This document shows, piece by piece, positions 12,455 to 25,500 of a stretch of 64,000 nucleotides of DNA. Every line of letters begins with the position of its first letter. The stretch's first letter is position 1. Source of the stretch: Quillaja saponaria (Eukaryota; Streptophyta; Magnoliopsida; Fabales; Quillajaceae); NCBI GenBank assembly GCA_029379385.1, contig CM055606.1, positions 1,426,001-1,490,000 on the forward strand, given 5' to 3'. A program made the translations under genes and the position numbers. The notes under the pieces were generated by a model. That model saw only the letters and a program-made list of their open reading frames with translations. It was not told where the DNA came from and made no database searches.

Positions 12455-14360
12455 TTACTCAGCTCTGGACTGGCCAGCTCGTGAAGACAGAATAATGCCA
12501 ACAATGAGACCATAAAGGGCAAGTGCTTCAGCAAAGATGAGAATAAGAATCATACCAACAAAAAGTTTTGGCTGCTGTGCATTAGCTCTACAAATGAAAA
12601 GAAATAGTCAGAGAGGGCAAACCAAGGGATACATAGGCAGCAAAAATCAAAACATAATAGATGGCAATGGCATGGATACTTGTATTAAAAAGTATAAGAA
12701 TTATGTCTAGATGTCAGTAATAATTAGTATCAAGTAATATGTCAACCACTAGAATCAAAGGGAAATGAGGACAGAATTTGGTTACATTTTCAAAATAAAA
12801 GTTAAGGGATGCACAAAACCAACTTGATGTTGTAAAGGCTTGACATATCCTATTTATAGTGTATTCATAATTTACACTAAAAGCAACTAAAAAGAGAGAA
12901 TATATTAAGCCAGTATACAATTTAGACTCCTAAAACTCAAAAAAGAAATAACCGCGTGTCTAAAGTGTCCAATGCTCCTCAGAATAGATTACCCAAATCC
13001 CTAAACTCAACCATAAAGAAAGGAAAAGCAAGCCATGCTGCAGGATAAGAAACGAGTATACATTTGTATGAGTGACTTCAACTTTAAACTCTACAACAAG
13101 ATGACAAGTGATTATATACGCAATTCAATAGGTAAAGTGAGGGATTAATTTTTAGTAACAGGACTTTATTGTATCAATAAAAAGGTTATAACTTATAAGT
13201 AATTATAAACAAAAGAACCCCAAAAACCTAGAAGCAAGAACCACTGGCTTTAGTAAACAAGTAAATAAACGAACACCATTAATCTTTCGTAAAGGTAAAA
13301 TGAATAGTGTCAAAAGAAAGTATACTGAGTGTTTTTAAGGAATCATAATTATACCTGACACCAGCATCACCAACAATACCAATAGCCATACCAGCAGAGA
13401 GCCCGGCAAGACCACAGGCAAGGCCAGAAGAGAGATGTGCATAACCATCAAAAAGGTAATATGACTTAGCCTTTGGGTTAATGCCGGTACTGATAATAAC
13501 AGCAATAATAAGGCCATAAATACCCAAAACTCCAGCCATAACAACTGGAACGATGGACTTCATCACCAGCTCAGGCCTCATCACACCCATTGAAGCCACA
13601 CCAACACCACTTTTTGCAGTGCCATAGGCAGCTCCCATACCTAAAACAGCATAAATATCAAATCCTATTGCTTGCTCAACGACAAATTATAGGCTTCTCG
13701 GAGTTAAATTATTTTTAGCACTTCCAAAAAGTCGAAGAGTCCGGTACTTGGTTTTTCATATATGTAGTAATGATGATGTTTCCTGAGTTCCAAGATTGAA
13801 CAATCAAACATGTTTTCGATTTCAATCAGATGCAAATCAATGACTTCGAACCTGTGGAAGGTTCCCAATAACTTTAAATCTATATTGGGATATTTCGAGT
13901 GTGATAATTTAATTACATAATTACACGACATACAAAATCATTTGTGTCTGTTGTTCACCGAGTTCAACGAAGAAAAAATTACACGATCTAAACACAAAGC
14001 ATAACTAAATTCAACAAATGAAAGATCAGGTTTGTATGCTTTCCTAGAAAATGTGAATTGAGCTAAGCCAATAGTAAAAATAAATAAATAAATAAAAACG
14101 AATTAGCAGAAAATTAAATTTTCCATGATCACAAAAATCAACAATTTCTTCGTGAAATTTCAAACCAGTTTCCTGGAAAACATTATCCGAAATAAAATAA
14201 ATCACCAAAAGGGAAACAATAGATCTAAATCAGGTACAATTACAAGATTGAGAAATTAAGGTAAAAGGTAAACGATTTCATTACAGGAGAAAACGAGGGC
14301 AGCTGCGGCTCCGAGGAAGCCAAAAAACGGTGCCGTTTCATCGCCACTGAATCCTGCCAT
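12455..14360 (-). CDS. VHA-c: V-type proton ATPase 16-kDa proteolipid subunit c
   Basis: Three exons on the minus strand, 14360-14285, 13640-13355 and 12587-12455, splice in frame to 164 residues, the normal length for plant subunit c. The N-terminus [19 protein letters not shown] is typical. Four hydrophobic transmembrane helices are visible as two tandem ATP-synt_C hairpins. The essential proton-carrying glutamate is Glu141 in [12 protein letters not shown] in the last helix. The C-terminus is [10 protein letters not shown]. The product forms the rotating membrane ring of the V-ATPase, which acidifies vacuole, Golgi and endosomes. The exon 2/3 junction falls in an Arg codon (GVR/AN). Intron 1 (13641-14284) and intron 2 (12588-13354) are AT-rich. 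Identity is very secure; which of the several near-identical paralogues it is cannot be told. Confidence 0.97.
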
Positions 14361-16110
14361 TTTCGATCGTGGATCTAACGCAACGTCGATTAGATCTGAG
14401 AAATTTTTGTTTCCTCACAGAGAGTCCTGTTTCTTTCTCTTTCTTTCTGTATAAACTACAATGTATGTGTGGTTCTGTCGCCGTAGAAGAAGACGTGGAT
14501 GTTGGTCATCCATTGATTTTATAGTTGACACAACAGATCGGTCGGGTCGAAATGACCCAAATATACTAACTAAAAAACCAACACCCTTTTAACTATTGGG
14601 CTCGAATGGCTCTTATATTTGGGCTTCAATTTTTGGGTCCACTTTTGTCCTAAAAAAGTTGTTTGGTTTTACTTTCAATTAACCACACTCAATATGGAAT
14701 ACTTTTTTTTTTTTGGTTTTGTTTTTTTTCAGCTCATTTTTCAATACATGTTACGTTTGAGCTTTATTTTTAAACATGTTTAGTAAACGGGTATTGAACT
14801 CCAAGTTTTGTAATATTCTATTCGTAATTTCGTAAGCTCATTTGTTACTAGAATGAAATAATGATAAGGTTCCCTCTTAGAGGCTATTTACGTTGTTTGT
14901 AAATTTTGTTCATGATACCAACTGCATATGAGTGATAATGAGTTACGTTATTTGGTGAGCTTAAAAATATGAATCGAGATTGGCTTTTTTTTAAAACGAG
15001 TTTATGTTGAGTAAAGTATTTTGAGCTTAACCTTTCTACAATTTTGTGATAATTTATTTAATTGGCTCTTTAATTAGTTTTCAATTCAACTTTTCTTAAT
15101 TAGAATAGTTTTGCAATATTAAATAAATAGTCCTTCAAGAGCCCTCAAAATTTGAGCTTGAATTTAAGTTTGGGAGTTTATGGCGAACACTAGCTTGGCT
15201 GGGCTTTGTTGCCACCCCTAAATGCAATGTATTATAGGTAACACCGAAACTAATTTGAAGCTTATAAATTTTTTTCTAACAAGTGCATAATACTTATTAA
15301 ACTATAATAAATATATGATTTGAAAATTTAAAATTAAAAATTTTTAAAATTAATAATGTATGTATTAAATAATACTAAAATCATAATAAATATTATAAAC
15401 TTTTTATTTATAAAATTTTAACAAGTGCTCTTAGGATACCAATTAAAAAAAATTCAAACTTAAAAGGAAAAATAAAATAAAAATAAAATTGTCATACTTG
15501 AAACATTTCCAAATTGGCAGCAGTCAAATTGTCATACTTAATAGGAAAAAAAAAATCAAATCATAATAAATATTATACATGAAACATTTTTTTTAGCCAT
15601 ACTTGTATCAGCAGTCAAATTGTCAGATTATTTTCAATAATTAGATCTGGTGGTACTGTTAACTATGTTTGAGCTATATATCTTCTTCACTTTGGTTTTT
15701 AATAGAAAGTATTTACATATAAGTAATAAACCTCTGTTGAATTGAAAAGGGAAAGGAAAAAGTAAATACTAAATATCATTAATGCTTAATTTGTTTTCCT
15801 TTTTGTTTTGTAACCAAAAGAAAGGGCCACTACTAAAAGGGCATCTAAGGCTAGTTAATAAACTTTTCATGCAAACTTAGAATTATGGTATCTCAACAAG
15901 TAACTTCTGTGGTTTCATGAACTTATATAAACGATCTCTCTGTGGACAGACACTGATAAGCTTACAGATGATGACTATCAACTTCTGAAAGTTCTTTGCA
16001 AGAAGCCTTTAACATTGTATAAAATCTTGACAACTTCTGATTTCTTCTTTCAGACTCCTCATAACAGCATGCAATCACTAGCCGGAGTCACTGATCTTTG
16101 CATCATTAGC
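14361..16110. other. Intergenic: V-ATPase c promoter and AT-rich spacer
   Basis: 14361-14660 is the probable leader and promoter of the V-ATPase gene, with CT-rich leader sequence (TTTCTTTCTCTTTCTTTC on the + strand is GA-rich in the transcript sense). From about 15235 to 15430 lies a degraded foldback-like segment carrying the AACAAGTGCTCTTAGGATACC motif also seen near 1560. Nothing coding was recognised. Confidence 0.55.
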
Positions 16111-18651
16111 TCAGAAAATAAATGGAATTATGGCGAATCGGCTCCTCGGGTAATCTTCAAATTTCTGGAAATACCACCTCTGCGTTTCTGCAGCTGCAAA
16201 CGCCAAATTTGCCACCTGCCAGCACCCAACATAAAAACACTAATGCTCTCGACAAGGAGTGAATTAAAGCAAAACACAAAAGCATTAAATCTCAAGTGTA
16301 TCATTTTACATCAGGAAAGAGAAGTAATACCACAAAACAAAAAAGTAGCCAGATTGTGAGGTTAGCTCCTCCGCTAGCAACCAAAAGACCAGCATATATA
16401 ACCTAGATTGTTATTAGATACACAAAGTAGGATTTTGTCAGTTATTCCTGAATCATATAAGCTTTACTCAGTGTTCACAACACTGGATAATGGGGGGAAT
16501 AGATAGAGAGATAAATAGAGAGAAAGAGAGGTTACAATCTCAGAGAAATAATGTGGAGAGGACACTATTTCAAACCAATCACCATGAGGGATTGCATATT
16601 TGTCAAGCTGTTTCGAGTGTGCTCGTATCAAGCCCTGACAAAGAATTTGATAATTCAGCCAACAGTCGAGCAGTAAATTGCACGTATGCTTAAGGTAAGG
16701 TAGCCACATCAATAACAAAATAAACTCTTCTTTTCCGTTATCCACATCAAATCAATAAAAGAAAATAATAAGATAGGCAGAATGGTTTCCAACACTATTG
16801 GATAAGATGTACACCAAATTTCCATGTTTTTCTAATTTTACATAAAAATAAATAGTAAGTACCACTTCCCCCCTAGCTCTGTTTATGAATTGATAAATGA
16901 AATCCATTTTCTAGTTTCTATTTGTTTGCCGTCCCAGGAAATAATCTTCTTGTGCGCCAAAAAACAACAACAGGGGGCACATCTACAACTATAATATCTT
17001 TGCGCCTAAGGTCATTACCAGTTAAAGTGGCTATGCAGCAAATGGTGAAAAGCTCAATAGGAAATGAAAATACAGCTAAATGCAAGTTTAAATTTTTTGA
17101 TATTCATGACCTGTAAACTAAAAAGTGTATGTCTGAATCAATAAGCTGTTCACTGAAGTGATGATACATACAAGAATTGCATGACAACGGCACTGATGCA
17201 TCCAACCCCAGAAGAATATAGCTGCACCCAACCACTGGGGCCACCCTAGATTGACAAAAGGACCAACAAATCGAGAAAATGCAAATTCAACTGCTGGCAT
17301 CTGATTCTTGCTCTTGACAATAAAATCTGTCACTTGATTTGCTGTGAATTTATATATCCCCGGTGCCAAATCACAGCACATAGACAATGGTACTGCTGTG
17401 TAGAAACTAGCTTCGGGAAAATAGGAAAATCAACATTATCTATTTTAATACTTGCACAAGTACACAAAAAAAAAAATCAATCAAAAAGTAAAAGACAGAA
17501 CATAGTCTACATGTATCATTTAAATAATTTTTTCTCACAATCAAATTATAAATTAAATTCATGTGACATGACTTTCATTATTGCAAAGAAAGTAATAATC
17601 TAGAAAAGGGGGGAGAGAGAGAGAGAGAACTTCATTTGTATTTCCTCTGAGTATATATGTAATACTTGCACAAGTACAAAAAAATAAAAAAATAAAAAAA
17701 TAAATCAAAAAGTAAAAGACAGAAAGTAATAAATTATAAATTAAATTCATGTCACATGATTTTCATTATTGCAAAGAAAGTAATGATCTAGAAAAGGGAG
17801 AGAGAGAGAGAACTGCAAAGAACTTTGTATAAGCAACAATAACAGAGGATTAATTGCTCCTGAAAAGGAAACTATATGATCCAATATCATTAACCACTTA
17901 GTCAGTCTCAAACAACATCTGCAAGTGAGATTGTTAAAAAGGACTTTCAAGTAACTTACAAAAAGCCAGTTAGATAACCAAAGATATGCATGCGGGCTGA
18001 GGGGCTATAGCTGAATACATATATTGTTTCAAAAAGGCGTCGCAAGACTTGCACTTCCATTAGCAAAAGCAGAAAAACAGCTCGCCAGACTACATAACTA
18101 TGCTGAAATTGAGTAGAAGGAGATTCGTGTGATGAAAATATATGTGAACCCCCTATCAAATAGCTGGTAATAGTAGAGAAAATAAATGGAGCTGAAGCTA
18201 TGGGTGCCATTCTGGATGCATATATCCAAGTTGTAACGACTAAGAACGTTGTCCACACCACAGCCACGGAATAGAAATGCAAGAAGCATCTTTGAGGAAC
18301 AGTGAATTTCTGTAATGGAACAAAAATATGATTTTACTTTAGACCCAATAAAACCCAATAGCCGTTCAAACGAGCATAATACAATTAAAAAAAGTTTCTG
18401 TTAGGAAAACTTTTTCCTTTACTTTCCCTGCGCCCAAACGGATAGAGCAAAAAATTAAAGAAGACAAATATTCAAATGGAGCATTCCTGACTTACATTAG
18501 ACGATGAATTCATGATCTTTCCCCTCTTAGCAAACCCCAACATAGCTGCACGGAACGAACTCAGCCTAGATGTCGGTAAAGAAGCAATAATTATAGACAA
18601 TGTCCCAGCGATCCAGACCGCTCTCAGTAACTGAACAAGTCCCACCTCCAT
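16111..18651 (-). CDS. PPRD: Polyprenol reductase (SRD5A3/DFG10-type steroid reductase family)
   Basis: Six minus-strand exons splice in frame: 18651-18496, 18309-17960, 17406-17172, 16634-16536, 16402-16331 and 16215-16111, giving 338 residues, close to plant polyprenol reductases. The enzyme reduces the alpha-isoprene unit of polyprenol to dolichol in the ER membrane, supplying the lipid carrier for N-glycosylation. Recognisable family blocks are [71 protein letters not shown] and [14 protein letters not shown]. The last three lie in the C-terminal steroid 5-alpha-reductase domain (about residues 230-338). Several hydrophobic segments indicate a multi-pass protein. The acceptor of exon 3 was chosen as TAG before TTTCTAC because the nearer AAG acceptor would create an in-frame stop. 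Confidence 0.93.
17451..17815. repeat. ~214-bp tandem duplication with GA microsatellite in polyprenol reductase intron 2
   Basis: A unit starting CTTGCACAAGTACA at 17451 recurs at 17665. Both copies run through AAAAAGTAAAAGACAGAA, ATTATTGCAAAGAAAGTAAT and a (GA)n run (about 17611-17631 and 17799-17812). The second copy is shorter because of internal deletions. Confidence 0.8.
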
Positions 18652-19990
18652 TTTCGCAGAAACCCAGATAGAAACAAAGCTCGCTGAGCAAGAAATGGTG
18701 AGTGCTCGGCTACGAAAGAAACGGAAAACAGCCTAAAGGCCCTAAACAACATGGCCCAAAAATAGTTCCCAAAAACATGGCACAAAAAGTTTGGGAAGAC
18801 ACCTTCAGACTTGGCCCAAAAGCTGGGAAGACACCTAAAGCATGGCCCTGCGAAAATACTACCATCCAAGACGATGGGAACTGTAATTATCAATGTTGAT
18901 TATGTGTGTTCCACCAAAAAAAAATTAGGCGGGTGTTGTATTTAATTGAGTACATTAAAATTTTGTTTTCTTGATAAGTTTAGGAGTTACAAAATGCGAG
19001 TCTCTTTTATCACAAAAATACATTCATAATTTGGAACACTGTTTATTTTTAGATGTAATTTAAAAAGTATTACAATTTATTGGTTGAACTATTTAACTTA
19101 AACATCTAAATTCAGCTTAAACATTTTACTTAAGAGAAATGAACAAAGTGGCACTTTTTCTTTAAGCAATAGTGTCTTCTTTTTTGGGTATTGTTTAAGG
19201 GAGAGCTTTATGACAAATTGGGGTGTTGTTTTCACATTAATGGGCCATCGCATTATTACTTGGTCATTGACAAATGCTTCTACGGTAGTAGAAAAGCTTC
19301 TTTTTTCTCTTCAGCCACTAAAAACTTGCCATGTGTGTCTCAAAAGCAGACATCCGTACTTATAAACACGTGTCACCTCTTAAGGCCACTCTACGATCGG
19401 GTCAAACACGAATGTCATACGTAGACAAATATCACGTGTAACCCTTCCCGCATTCATCGGGGAATGGAGATCACGACTTTAGCCATTTTCTTCTTCCTTC
19501 TAGTTCTTCGTTTAACATCATGTGAGAATATGCTTGATTTTCAACAAAAACAATAAATTGGTCTAATTTCATCTAAAAACAAAGAAATGCATGATTTGGT
19601 TCAATCTATAAAAAAGAATTAACTCAATAATAAACATTAATTTAGCAATTTTACGTAAAACAATAACAAAAAAGGTGTTATGTGCTTAGACTAAAATTTT
19701 TTTGTCCTAAATCATATTTGTCATTTAGGGTTTATCTTTTAATTAATTTGAGCCTTATCAAAAAGGAAAAAAAGAAAGAAACAGACAGTGCGTGAGGGAC
19801 GGATTCAAATTTTTTTGAGTAACCGAGGTCAATCTTATTGTAATATTTAAATTATTTTAAAAGATATTTGTAAAAAAAAATTTAAAAGTAATATTTAAAG
19901 GGTAAAATTTGAACCCCCCCAAAAAAAAAAAATCAATTCCTTCATCTCTTTGATTCGATCTTGTCATAGTTATGATTTTCAAGCTTCTAA
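18652..19990. other. Polyprenol reductase promoter and spacer
   Basis: Within 18720-18860 the + strand has several GGCCC-type hexamers (ATGGCCCAAA, TTGGCCCAAA), resembling TCP-bound site II elements common in housekeeping promoters. Two imperfect copies of GGGAAGACACCT lie at about 18794 and 18826. Two G-box cores CACGTG lie at 19367-19372 and 19433-19438. No coding region is supported; the frames at 18702-18899 and 19191-19424 match nothing I know. Confidence 0.45.
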
Positions 19991-20421
19991 TCCTGTTTGG
20001 TTAAGCTATGCGTAAAAGTGTTGTGTGTAAAAATACTTTTGAAATATAGCTGGTTAAAAAGTGCTATATAAAAAACTGAAAAATTATTTAGATCAGTTAA
20101 CGTAAAAGCGCTAAGGGATAAAAAAAAATTATTTGATTTTTTTTAAATGATTATTAAGTATTAAAATTACTAAAAAGTCTAGTTTGACAGATATTATAGT
20201 TATATTTGTCTAAAAAATAATTATTAAAATTTATTTGAACTTTCCTTGTTTTCTATTTGGAAATGCTTATTTTCTAACTTCAGTTTTTTGCAGCTATTAT
20301 GACTCTAGAAGAAGCCCAAAAAACTTTTCGGTAAAGCTTAAAAAATAAAATCACTTTTACCAAACAACTTTGTAGAAAAGTTTAAACCTAAAAGCTATTT
20401 TAAAAGCTAAACTAAATGGGA
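19991..20421. mobile_element. MITE-like element, copy 1 (CCTGTTTGGTTAAGC family)
   Basis: The left end is CCTGTTTGGTTAAGCTATGC and the right end, on the minus strand, is CTCCCATTTAGTTTAGCTTT, an imperfect terminal inverted repeat. The interior, including AGTGCTATATAAAAAACTGA and a TTTGGAAATGCTTATTTTCT stretch, aligns by eye with 48611-48902. No target duplication is obvious, so borders are approximate. Confidence 0.45.
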
Positions 20422-21355
20422 GTTGTAAGTTAAAATCTAGCTTCAACTCATTTTAGAATTAATTAGCTTGATATGTGCTCGAATTTAATCTAATATTTTC
20501 ATTCAAAATAGCATTCATTTAAGTATTTATCAACATGAAATTGGGAATTCAAATAATGAAATAAGAACACACAATTTAAATTTTCATAAAAAACGAAGGC
20601 GATAATCAAAAATTAAAAGTAGAACAATAATTGAAGAATTTTTACTTGAATGTGAGAATTCAAATAAAAAAATTGAGGAAAATATTGGTGATGAAATGTG
20701 GAGCCAAATAACAAAGAAACAAAAATAAAAATAACATTTAACTAGCATCATAATCAATGTGCAAACATAATAGCATGCATATAATGAAATACAATTGATA
20801 ATAACATATTTTTTTACTTAAGAGAAAATATAAAAACAAGTCTAATTAGATTTTCCCTCGAAAAATTATCAAATTTATATAGGTCTCATAATGGTGTATA
20901 TTACATATATAAAAATGGATAATTTTAGTAACTCATGTAACCTAGACCATGCTATATATATATTTTGTATCATTCAACAAATGAATCAAACTAAATATTT
21001 GTAATTCTTTATAGTAATATGAAATCTCATAAAGAAAACTTTTAGTTGTCTACCGCATAACTGTAAAACTAAACTCCTTCTAAACATTGAAAAGCAAATT
21101 TTAAAAAATTAAAAAAAGTAAGCAAGAAAATAAATTTTATGTTAAACATGATATTCATAAACTAAAATTTGGACAAAAAAAAAATATGTAGCTTTCTATT
21201 AAGCTCCTTGGCCTGTATTAAGAAAAGAGTCTAAACACCTTCTTCTTCTTTTTTTAGTTTAGGAGTTAGGTGTGTTCAAACTAGCTTACGTACTCACCGA
21301 CTAATCACCTCTCTACATATTGAGCTATTTAATAAGTAATTTTTTGTATATGAAC
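20422..21355. other. AT-rich spacer
   Basis: No gene or RNA was seen. The last eight bases (21348-21355, ATATGAAC) are the left target duplication of the hAT element. Confidence 0.6.
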
Positions 21356-21878
21356 TTAAATGTGGATTCAGTCTAGTTCAGTTTAGTTCAATTTCTTATA
21401 TAACAGAAATTTGACTTTGGTTTATATTCGATTTCGATTATCACGATATTGTTGCAACCGAACCAAATCAAACTAATGAATTTTGGTTATGTTCTATTTT
21501 TTATTGGGCTAAATTTAAAGCCCAAAAAATTGGCCCATGAACCTTTAAAAAAAAAAAAATACTTGTTTTAACTTTACAGCCACATAATTAAGTCAAATAA
21601 ATCTATTTTTTGTTTTCAAAAATATATAATATAGATTATTAAATATACCTACAAAATAAGCCACAACCTATCCGAAAATGATTAAATCCTATTTAAAAAA
21701 TAAAAAATTAAGAATATAAACATATTTTAAGTTCGGTTTTTATTTTAGTTTCGATTAAAACTAAGAATATTTGATAACTGAACTGAATAATTTGATTATT
21801 GAAAATAAAAACCAAAAATAATAAATGAGTTATGTTTCAATTCGATTTTCGATTATAACTGAGAATAATCCACCCCTA
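21356..21878. mobile_element. Non-autonomous hAT element with perfect 8-bp target duplication
   Basis: The right end read on the minus strand is TAGGGGTGGATTATTCTCAG, a classic hAT terminus. The left end TTAAATGTGGATTCAG is a degraded copy of it. ATATGAAC occurs at 21348-21355 and again at 21879-21886, a perfect 8-bp direct repeat as hAT insertion makes. The interior has GGTTTTTATT/CGATTT repeats and no transposase. About 523 bases long. Confidence 0.7.
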
Positions 21879-22039
21879 ATATGAACTTTTATAAGTATTT
21901 TGGAATTTTTTTTTAATTACTAGGTTATAGAATCTAGATCTTATTTATTAGGTTAAACAATAAAAATTCTATTAGAAAAAAACAAGTCCGGACCCATAAG
22001 TTTATATAACAAATAATTAAGGGTGTTCCAACCCCTATA

Positions 22040-22066
22040 AAGAGATATATATATATATATATATTT
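22040..22066. repeat. (AT)n microsatellite
   Basis: An uninterrupted AT dinucleotide run follows AAAGAG. It is adjacent to, but separate from, the RNase H fragment downstream. Confidence 0.8.
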
Positions 22067-22159
22067 ATTGCTTGTATGAATTGTCTATTGTTGAAGGAAA
22101 AATTAAAATAAAATATAAGGAGAATAATGATCATGTTGTCAATTTTACCTTAACCTAAG

Positions 22160-22545
22160 GTTGGCATGTGCAGCTGGCGTTATTTGTAATCATTAAGGAG
22201 ACTCGGAGTTTGAGTTTCGTAGGAAAGTTAGCTGGTGTTGTTCCTTTAGAGTTGAACCGTGTGCTCTGAGATTAGGTCTCATAATTGCTTGGAACAAAGG
22301 TTATAAGTAGGTCGTGGTGGAAATGGATTCCAAGGTGATATTTCAGTTAGTAAGTAAGGTCGAGTGCCATCTTAATGCTTATAAACCCATTTTAAGTGAT
22401 ATCCATAAGATTCTTGGGAGAGATTATGATGTTCAGTAGCATCATGTTCATCGAGAAGGAAATAGAGTTGTTGATCTTCTGGTCAATTTGACGTTGGATT
22501 GTGAGAAGGTTGATTTTGTTTGGAGGCCCATTCTGTTGCTTTGGT
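22160..22545 (+). pseudogene. LINE-derived RNase H domain fragment, dead
   Basis: One + strand frame from GCATGTGCAGCTGGC (22164) reads AAGVICNH, then SRKVSWC-like, ALRLGLIIAWNKGY, VVEMDSKVIFQLV and HHVHREGNRVVDLLVNLTLD. This is the order of blocks seen in the RVT_3/RNase H domain at the 3' end of plant L1-type retroelements, including the conserved E-M-D-S block. The frame contains three in-frame stops (TAA, TAG, TAG), so it is a fossil. No reverse transcriptase part lies upstream. Confidence 0.7.
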
Positions 22546-22560
22546 TGTAGAAGCTGATAA

Positions 22561-25500
22561 AGCAGGTATGCTTAGCAACGTAGGATTACTATTCCTATTT
22601 CCTAGTTTTTGTTTTCCTCATTCCCTCTCTCCACAAGTGTGTTTCTCTAGGCTCGAATCTATAATATTGCAGAGGCCTCTCAACTGTTAATCTCAAGTGT
22701 GTCTTACTACTTGAACCACGTCTCATAAATAATTTTAATTTCTTATTATTTCCATCACTGAATTTTTAGATAATTACAATAAACAGTACAACCATAATCC
22801 ACCTTCTTGACCACTAGCTAGTCCAACCCTTTAGGAATTGTATTTTGTTGAAGATTATCTCAATGATATTTGCTAAAGTACAATAAATATATTAATTAAA
22901 AATTACAATTTATAAATATACTAACTCATTATTACATAATATTAAAATTATTTTTAATCATTTATTATAATAAATGATCAAAAAAAAAAGTATATATCAT
23001 CTTACCATGAACACTTATTTTTTTTTTAAAATTAGTTAATATAAAATTAATGGCCCATGTATGGAGAGCCTATCACAAAAGTGTTAGTACATCTTTGAAA
23101 ATAGTTATGTGTTCTTTTCGTATTGTTTAATGATGATATGACTATCAAACTGGATTATAAATACTAAGATAGAACTAGAATCATACAATGTAAAATTATT
23201 ATATTAATTTATTTTTATATTATATTTGACAAAAACACATTATAGATGTACAATGAAGGAACGATATAACACAACATAAACGTTAATATTGGTTTGGTGC
23301 CGACTAGATTGACTAAATGGCTATAAAGCAATGCACACTCGACCTTTTTTGGTAGTCAAATTTTCTTTGTTTTCGTAGTAGATGTGACTTGTCTCTTTCA
23401 TTTTCTCTAATTTCATTGCCAAGAACATATTTGTGGAGCCCAGCTTACATACCTTAGAAACGCTACATATACCTCACAAAAATAAGATTAATTTGCCTTT
23501 TTTCTATTATTAGTTGTTTAGCGATTAGATAAGTCTTGTATTTTGATTAATTAGTTTTTCAGATCAAAGATATGTCATTAATCACAGAATTAGAAAATCT
23601 TACAAAAATTTATTTCTCATAGTCTCTTAATGAAATTTGAATATAAAAAATTAAAGAAAGGAGCATACGTTCTTAAAGGTTAACTGAGAGAGAGAATTTC
23701 TATTTGTTATCAAACCGAATTTTTATATTATTTTCTTTGATATATATTAGGGTTAGAAAGACTAATTTAAGCCTCAATTTTTTTCATCAAATAATTTTAT
23801 TAAATCATGTATTGCACACAATGCTAATAATTCTCTCTTTATAAATTCAACCTTCTGTATATGAACTCGAAAATTTTTAAAATATAAATCTCGAATACTA
23901 ACTATACGGTATGTTACAATTAGGTGTTGTTTGAATCTTAGTTAGAGAAATTTCTTCTCTTTTAAGTTATCAAACTTTAAATTCTCCTAGAGTAAAAAAT
24001 GTAAATTATTTTTTAAAATATTATAAGTGAAGAAAATGTCAATATAACCAACAATTTAAAAATAAAAATTGCATGCAAGTATCTACTTTCTCAATGACAA
24101 AATACCAAGATTTCATTTGGGCAACATAATTTATCTTTTATAATTCTTAAAATTAAATGGAACTATAAAGTAATGAATTTCTTTTATTGGTCGCGACATC
24201 TTTCTTTTTTTTTTTTTAATAAAAAAAAAAATTGTAAAGCATATCAAATTTCCAACTTGCTAAAATCACAAGTAAAATTGAGTTTGCCATAGCATCCTCC
24301 AACAAATTATCATACAAACTACAAACATATGAACCACAATTGGAAATTAGTAAGAGACATAATAATAATCATATCAAAATTAGTAAAATTAAGAGTTTGC
24401 CATGTACCTACTGATCTTAATTATTTCATGCCAATGCACATGGAACAACTTGATAGCTAATGCCAAAGTCTCCCTTTTGGTGACACTTTGGCTTCTCAAT
24501 CACTACTGAGAAATTGAGAATGACACTAACCAACACTTGTAGAATTTAATTAAATATTTGTTGTTTTGGTTCATTCATCATGCATGCATTTTGCTTTTTG
24601 TTGGTTTCTTACCAAAATGGATGGCTATAATAGCTAACAAGGACTATGGTGGATCAATCTTGCAGCATTGGAGAATCCAAAAGGCATTAGCATTGTGTCC
24701 CATGACAACCTTAACAAAACATATATATGCAATTTTTTTTTATCTCCAAATTGAAATTTTGATATGTGCACATCCTCAAAGAGATTTTTCAAATTAAAAT
24801 CTTAAATCAAAAATTTGACGTTTTAATTATTAGAGTGTATTTTTAAAAATAAAAGAAATATAAATATTTTTTATTTGAGACTTATGAAAAAAGAGAAGAA
24901 TATTTTAGTGAGAAATTATTTACTAATCCAAATATTACACCAAAATTATCAAGTTATAATTATTAGAGGGAACCCTTTGGGATGAAATGAAAAAGATATT
25001 TTCTTATTTTATTTGGGAATTAAATAAGTGAGAAGAATAGCCAAGTGGGAAAGAAGTTTGGTATTCATGATAACCATAAAAATTAATTTCTCCATGTAAA
25101 GAAAATTTGATTGTTGTTGTTGAGGTATCATAATTATAAAATTTATTTTTAGTGTATGCATATCTTGGAAGAGATGTAGAAATAAATGTATTAGGTAAAT
25201 TTGTTGAATACATGTTTATTCTTTGTATTTCATTTCACTCATTTCATTTAATTTTCTTTCTAAATAAAAAGAAAATAGCTAATAAGGCTAGCTATTGTTA
25301 TTTCATTTTCAAATAACAATTTTTCTTTTACATAACAACTAAGTAAAAAGACAATTAATATATAAGTTTAAGTTCAAGAAAATTTTATCCTACCTTTGAG
25401 ATTATTCTCCCTTCTTCTACCTTAGGTAAAAGAAAATTATTTTCTTTCTCTATTTGACTATAAATTCTATCCAACAATCATTATCTAACTAATATGTAAT

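Noticed and set aside
18702..18899. 65-residue frame upstream of polyprenol reductase
   Set aside because: It lies in the promoter, is built from a small GGGAAGACACCT duplication and matches no family.
24455..24500. Possible miR399-like sequence (TGCCAAAG start)
   Set aside because: Only the first eight bases agree and the hairpin is too short for a precursor.
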